The notes under the pieces are model-generated. The model did not search any database and was not told where the DNA came from. It worked only from the letters and a program-made list of their open reading frames with translations. Shown one piece after another: positions 5,387 to 5,798 of a stretch of 5,798 bases of DNA. Origin of the DNA: Sphingobacteriaceae bacterium (GTDB taxonomy: Bacteria > Bacteroidota > Bacteroidia > B-17B0 > Aurantibacillaceae); assembly GCA_023251695.1 (NCBI GenBank), contig JAHEYE010000227.1, forward strand, positions 1-5,798, given 5' to 3'. A program made the translations under genes and the position numbers. Position 1 is the stretch's first letter; each line of letters begins with the position of its first letter.

Positions 5387-5798
5387 CGTTTCCGTCTTTC
5401 ATTACCAATTTGCGATCGGCCATATCTGCCAATTCCGTATTATGAGTAACGATTACAAACGTCTGATTGAATTCTTTTCTTAAATTGAAAAACAAACTAT
5501 GCAACTCTTGTGCTGTTTTACTATCGAGATTTCCTGAGGGTTCATCGGCAAATATAATTTTAGGATTATTGATTAGTGCTCTCGCCACAGCCACGCGTTG
5601 CTGTTCGCCGCCCGATAATTCAGAAGGTTTATGTGTAAAACGGTCTTTCAATCCCAAATAATCCAGTAATTCTTTTGCTTTGGTTTGTGCTTGTTTTTGA
5701 GAGGCTTTAGCTATTAATGCCGGCATGCACACATTTTCAACCGCATCGAATTCGGGTAGCAAATGATGGAATTGAAAAACAAATCCAATATTCTGATT
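5379..5798 (-). CDS. lolD: LolD, lipoprotein-releasing ABC ATPase (C-terminal part, cut by window edge)
   Basis: The last 139 residues of an ABC ATPase whose start and Walker A lie beyond the right edge; full LolD proteins are about 220-235 residues. The visible part opens with GFVFQFHHLLPEF, the Q-loop region typical of LolD, then LSGGEQQR (signature), IIFADEPSGNLDSKT (Walker B with catalytic Glu and D-loop) and VTHN (H-loop His). All catalytic residues in view are intact, unlike the ABC exporter at the left of the window. LolD energises the LolC/E-type inner-membrane complex that hands mature lipoproteins to the periplasmic carrier for transport to the outer membrane. The related MacB and FtsE ATPases share many motifs, but the FQFHHLLPEF segment favours LolD. 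The frame has no stop up to the edge; a TTG at 5762 is an internal Leu codon, not a start. Its stop overlaps the end of acpH by 8 bases. Confidence 0.9.
   Translation of the reverse strand, partial: NQNIGFVFQFHHLLPEFDAVENVCMPALIAKASQKQAQTKAKELLDYLGLKDRFTHKPSELSGGEQQRVAVARALINNPKIIFADEPSGNLDSKTAQELHSLFFNLRKEFNQTFVIVTHNTELADMADRKLVMKDGNVI

Noticed and set aside
1..5798. Mobile element, CRISPR array, tRNA or phage content
   Set aside because: I saw no spaced direct repeats, terminal inverted repeats, transposase or integrase motifs, or cloverleaf-like segments on either strand.

Overview
The window reads as chromosome from a member of the Bacteroidota. The DNA is AT-rich, start sites mostly lack a strong Shine-Dalgarno sequence, one clear promoter has the phylum-specific TTTG / TAnnTTTG architecture, and the gene families (a Bacteroidota-type ABC exporter half, a two-part PlsC-like acyltransferase, a DUF3108 protein, small CxC lipoproteins, LolD) fit that phylum. 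Assignment below phylum is not possible from this sequence. No tRNA, rRNA, CRISPR array, insertion sequence or phage gene is visible, and no gene-free stretch exceeds about 105 bases.

Layout. Positions 1-105 hold an unresolved gene edge. 106-1842 (minus) is a complete MsbA/MdlA-type ABC exporter half with a GTG start. A 38-base divergent gap leads to 1881-3227 (plus), a PlsC-family acyltransferase with a long membrane-spanning C-terminal part, then 3278-4129 (plus), an exported DUF3108 protein. Converging on these is a tightly packed minus-strand operon of three tiny lipoproteins (4757 down to 4130). All three carry the same cysteine plan (lipid Cys-x5-CxC ... C ... C) and look like a tandem duplication. 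Their promoter lies at 4776-4805 and is divergent from 4811-5386 (plus), an AcpH-type acyl carrier protein phosphodiesterase. Its end overlaps, tail to tail by 8 bases, the end of a minus-strand lolD gene (5379-5798) that runs off the right edge.

Functional theme. Most genes concern the cell envelope: lipid acylation (PlsC-like), ACP prosthetic-group turnover (AcpH), a lipid- or drug-type exporter half, a periplasmic DUF3108 protein, lipoproteins, and the ATPase that drives lipoprotein release from the inner membrane (LolD). The genes lie on both strands in at least four transcription units, so this is a shared theme rather than one operon.

Most notable: the three-paralogue cysteine-rich lipoprotein operon, and the ABC exporter half whose ATPase site has Asp for the catalytic Glu and Pro for the H-loop His, with no canonical partner gene in view. 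Nothing here proves a wholly new system; the lipoprotein cluster is the best candidate for uncharacterised biology.
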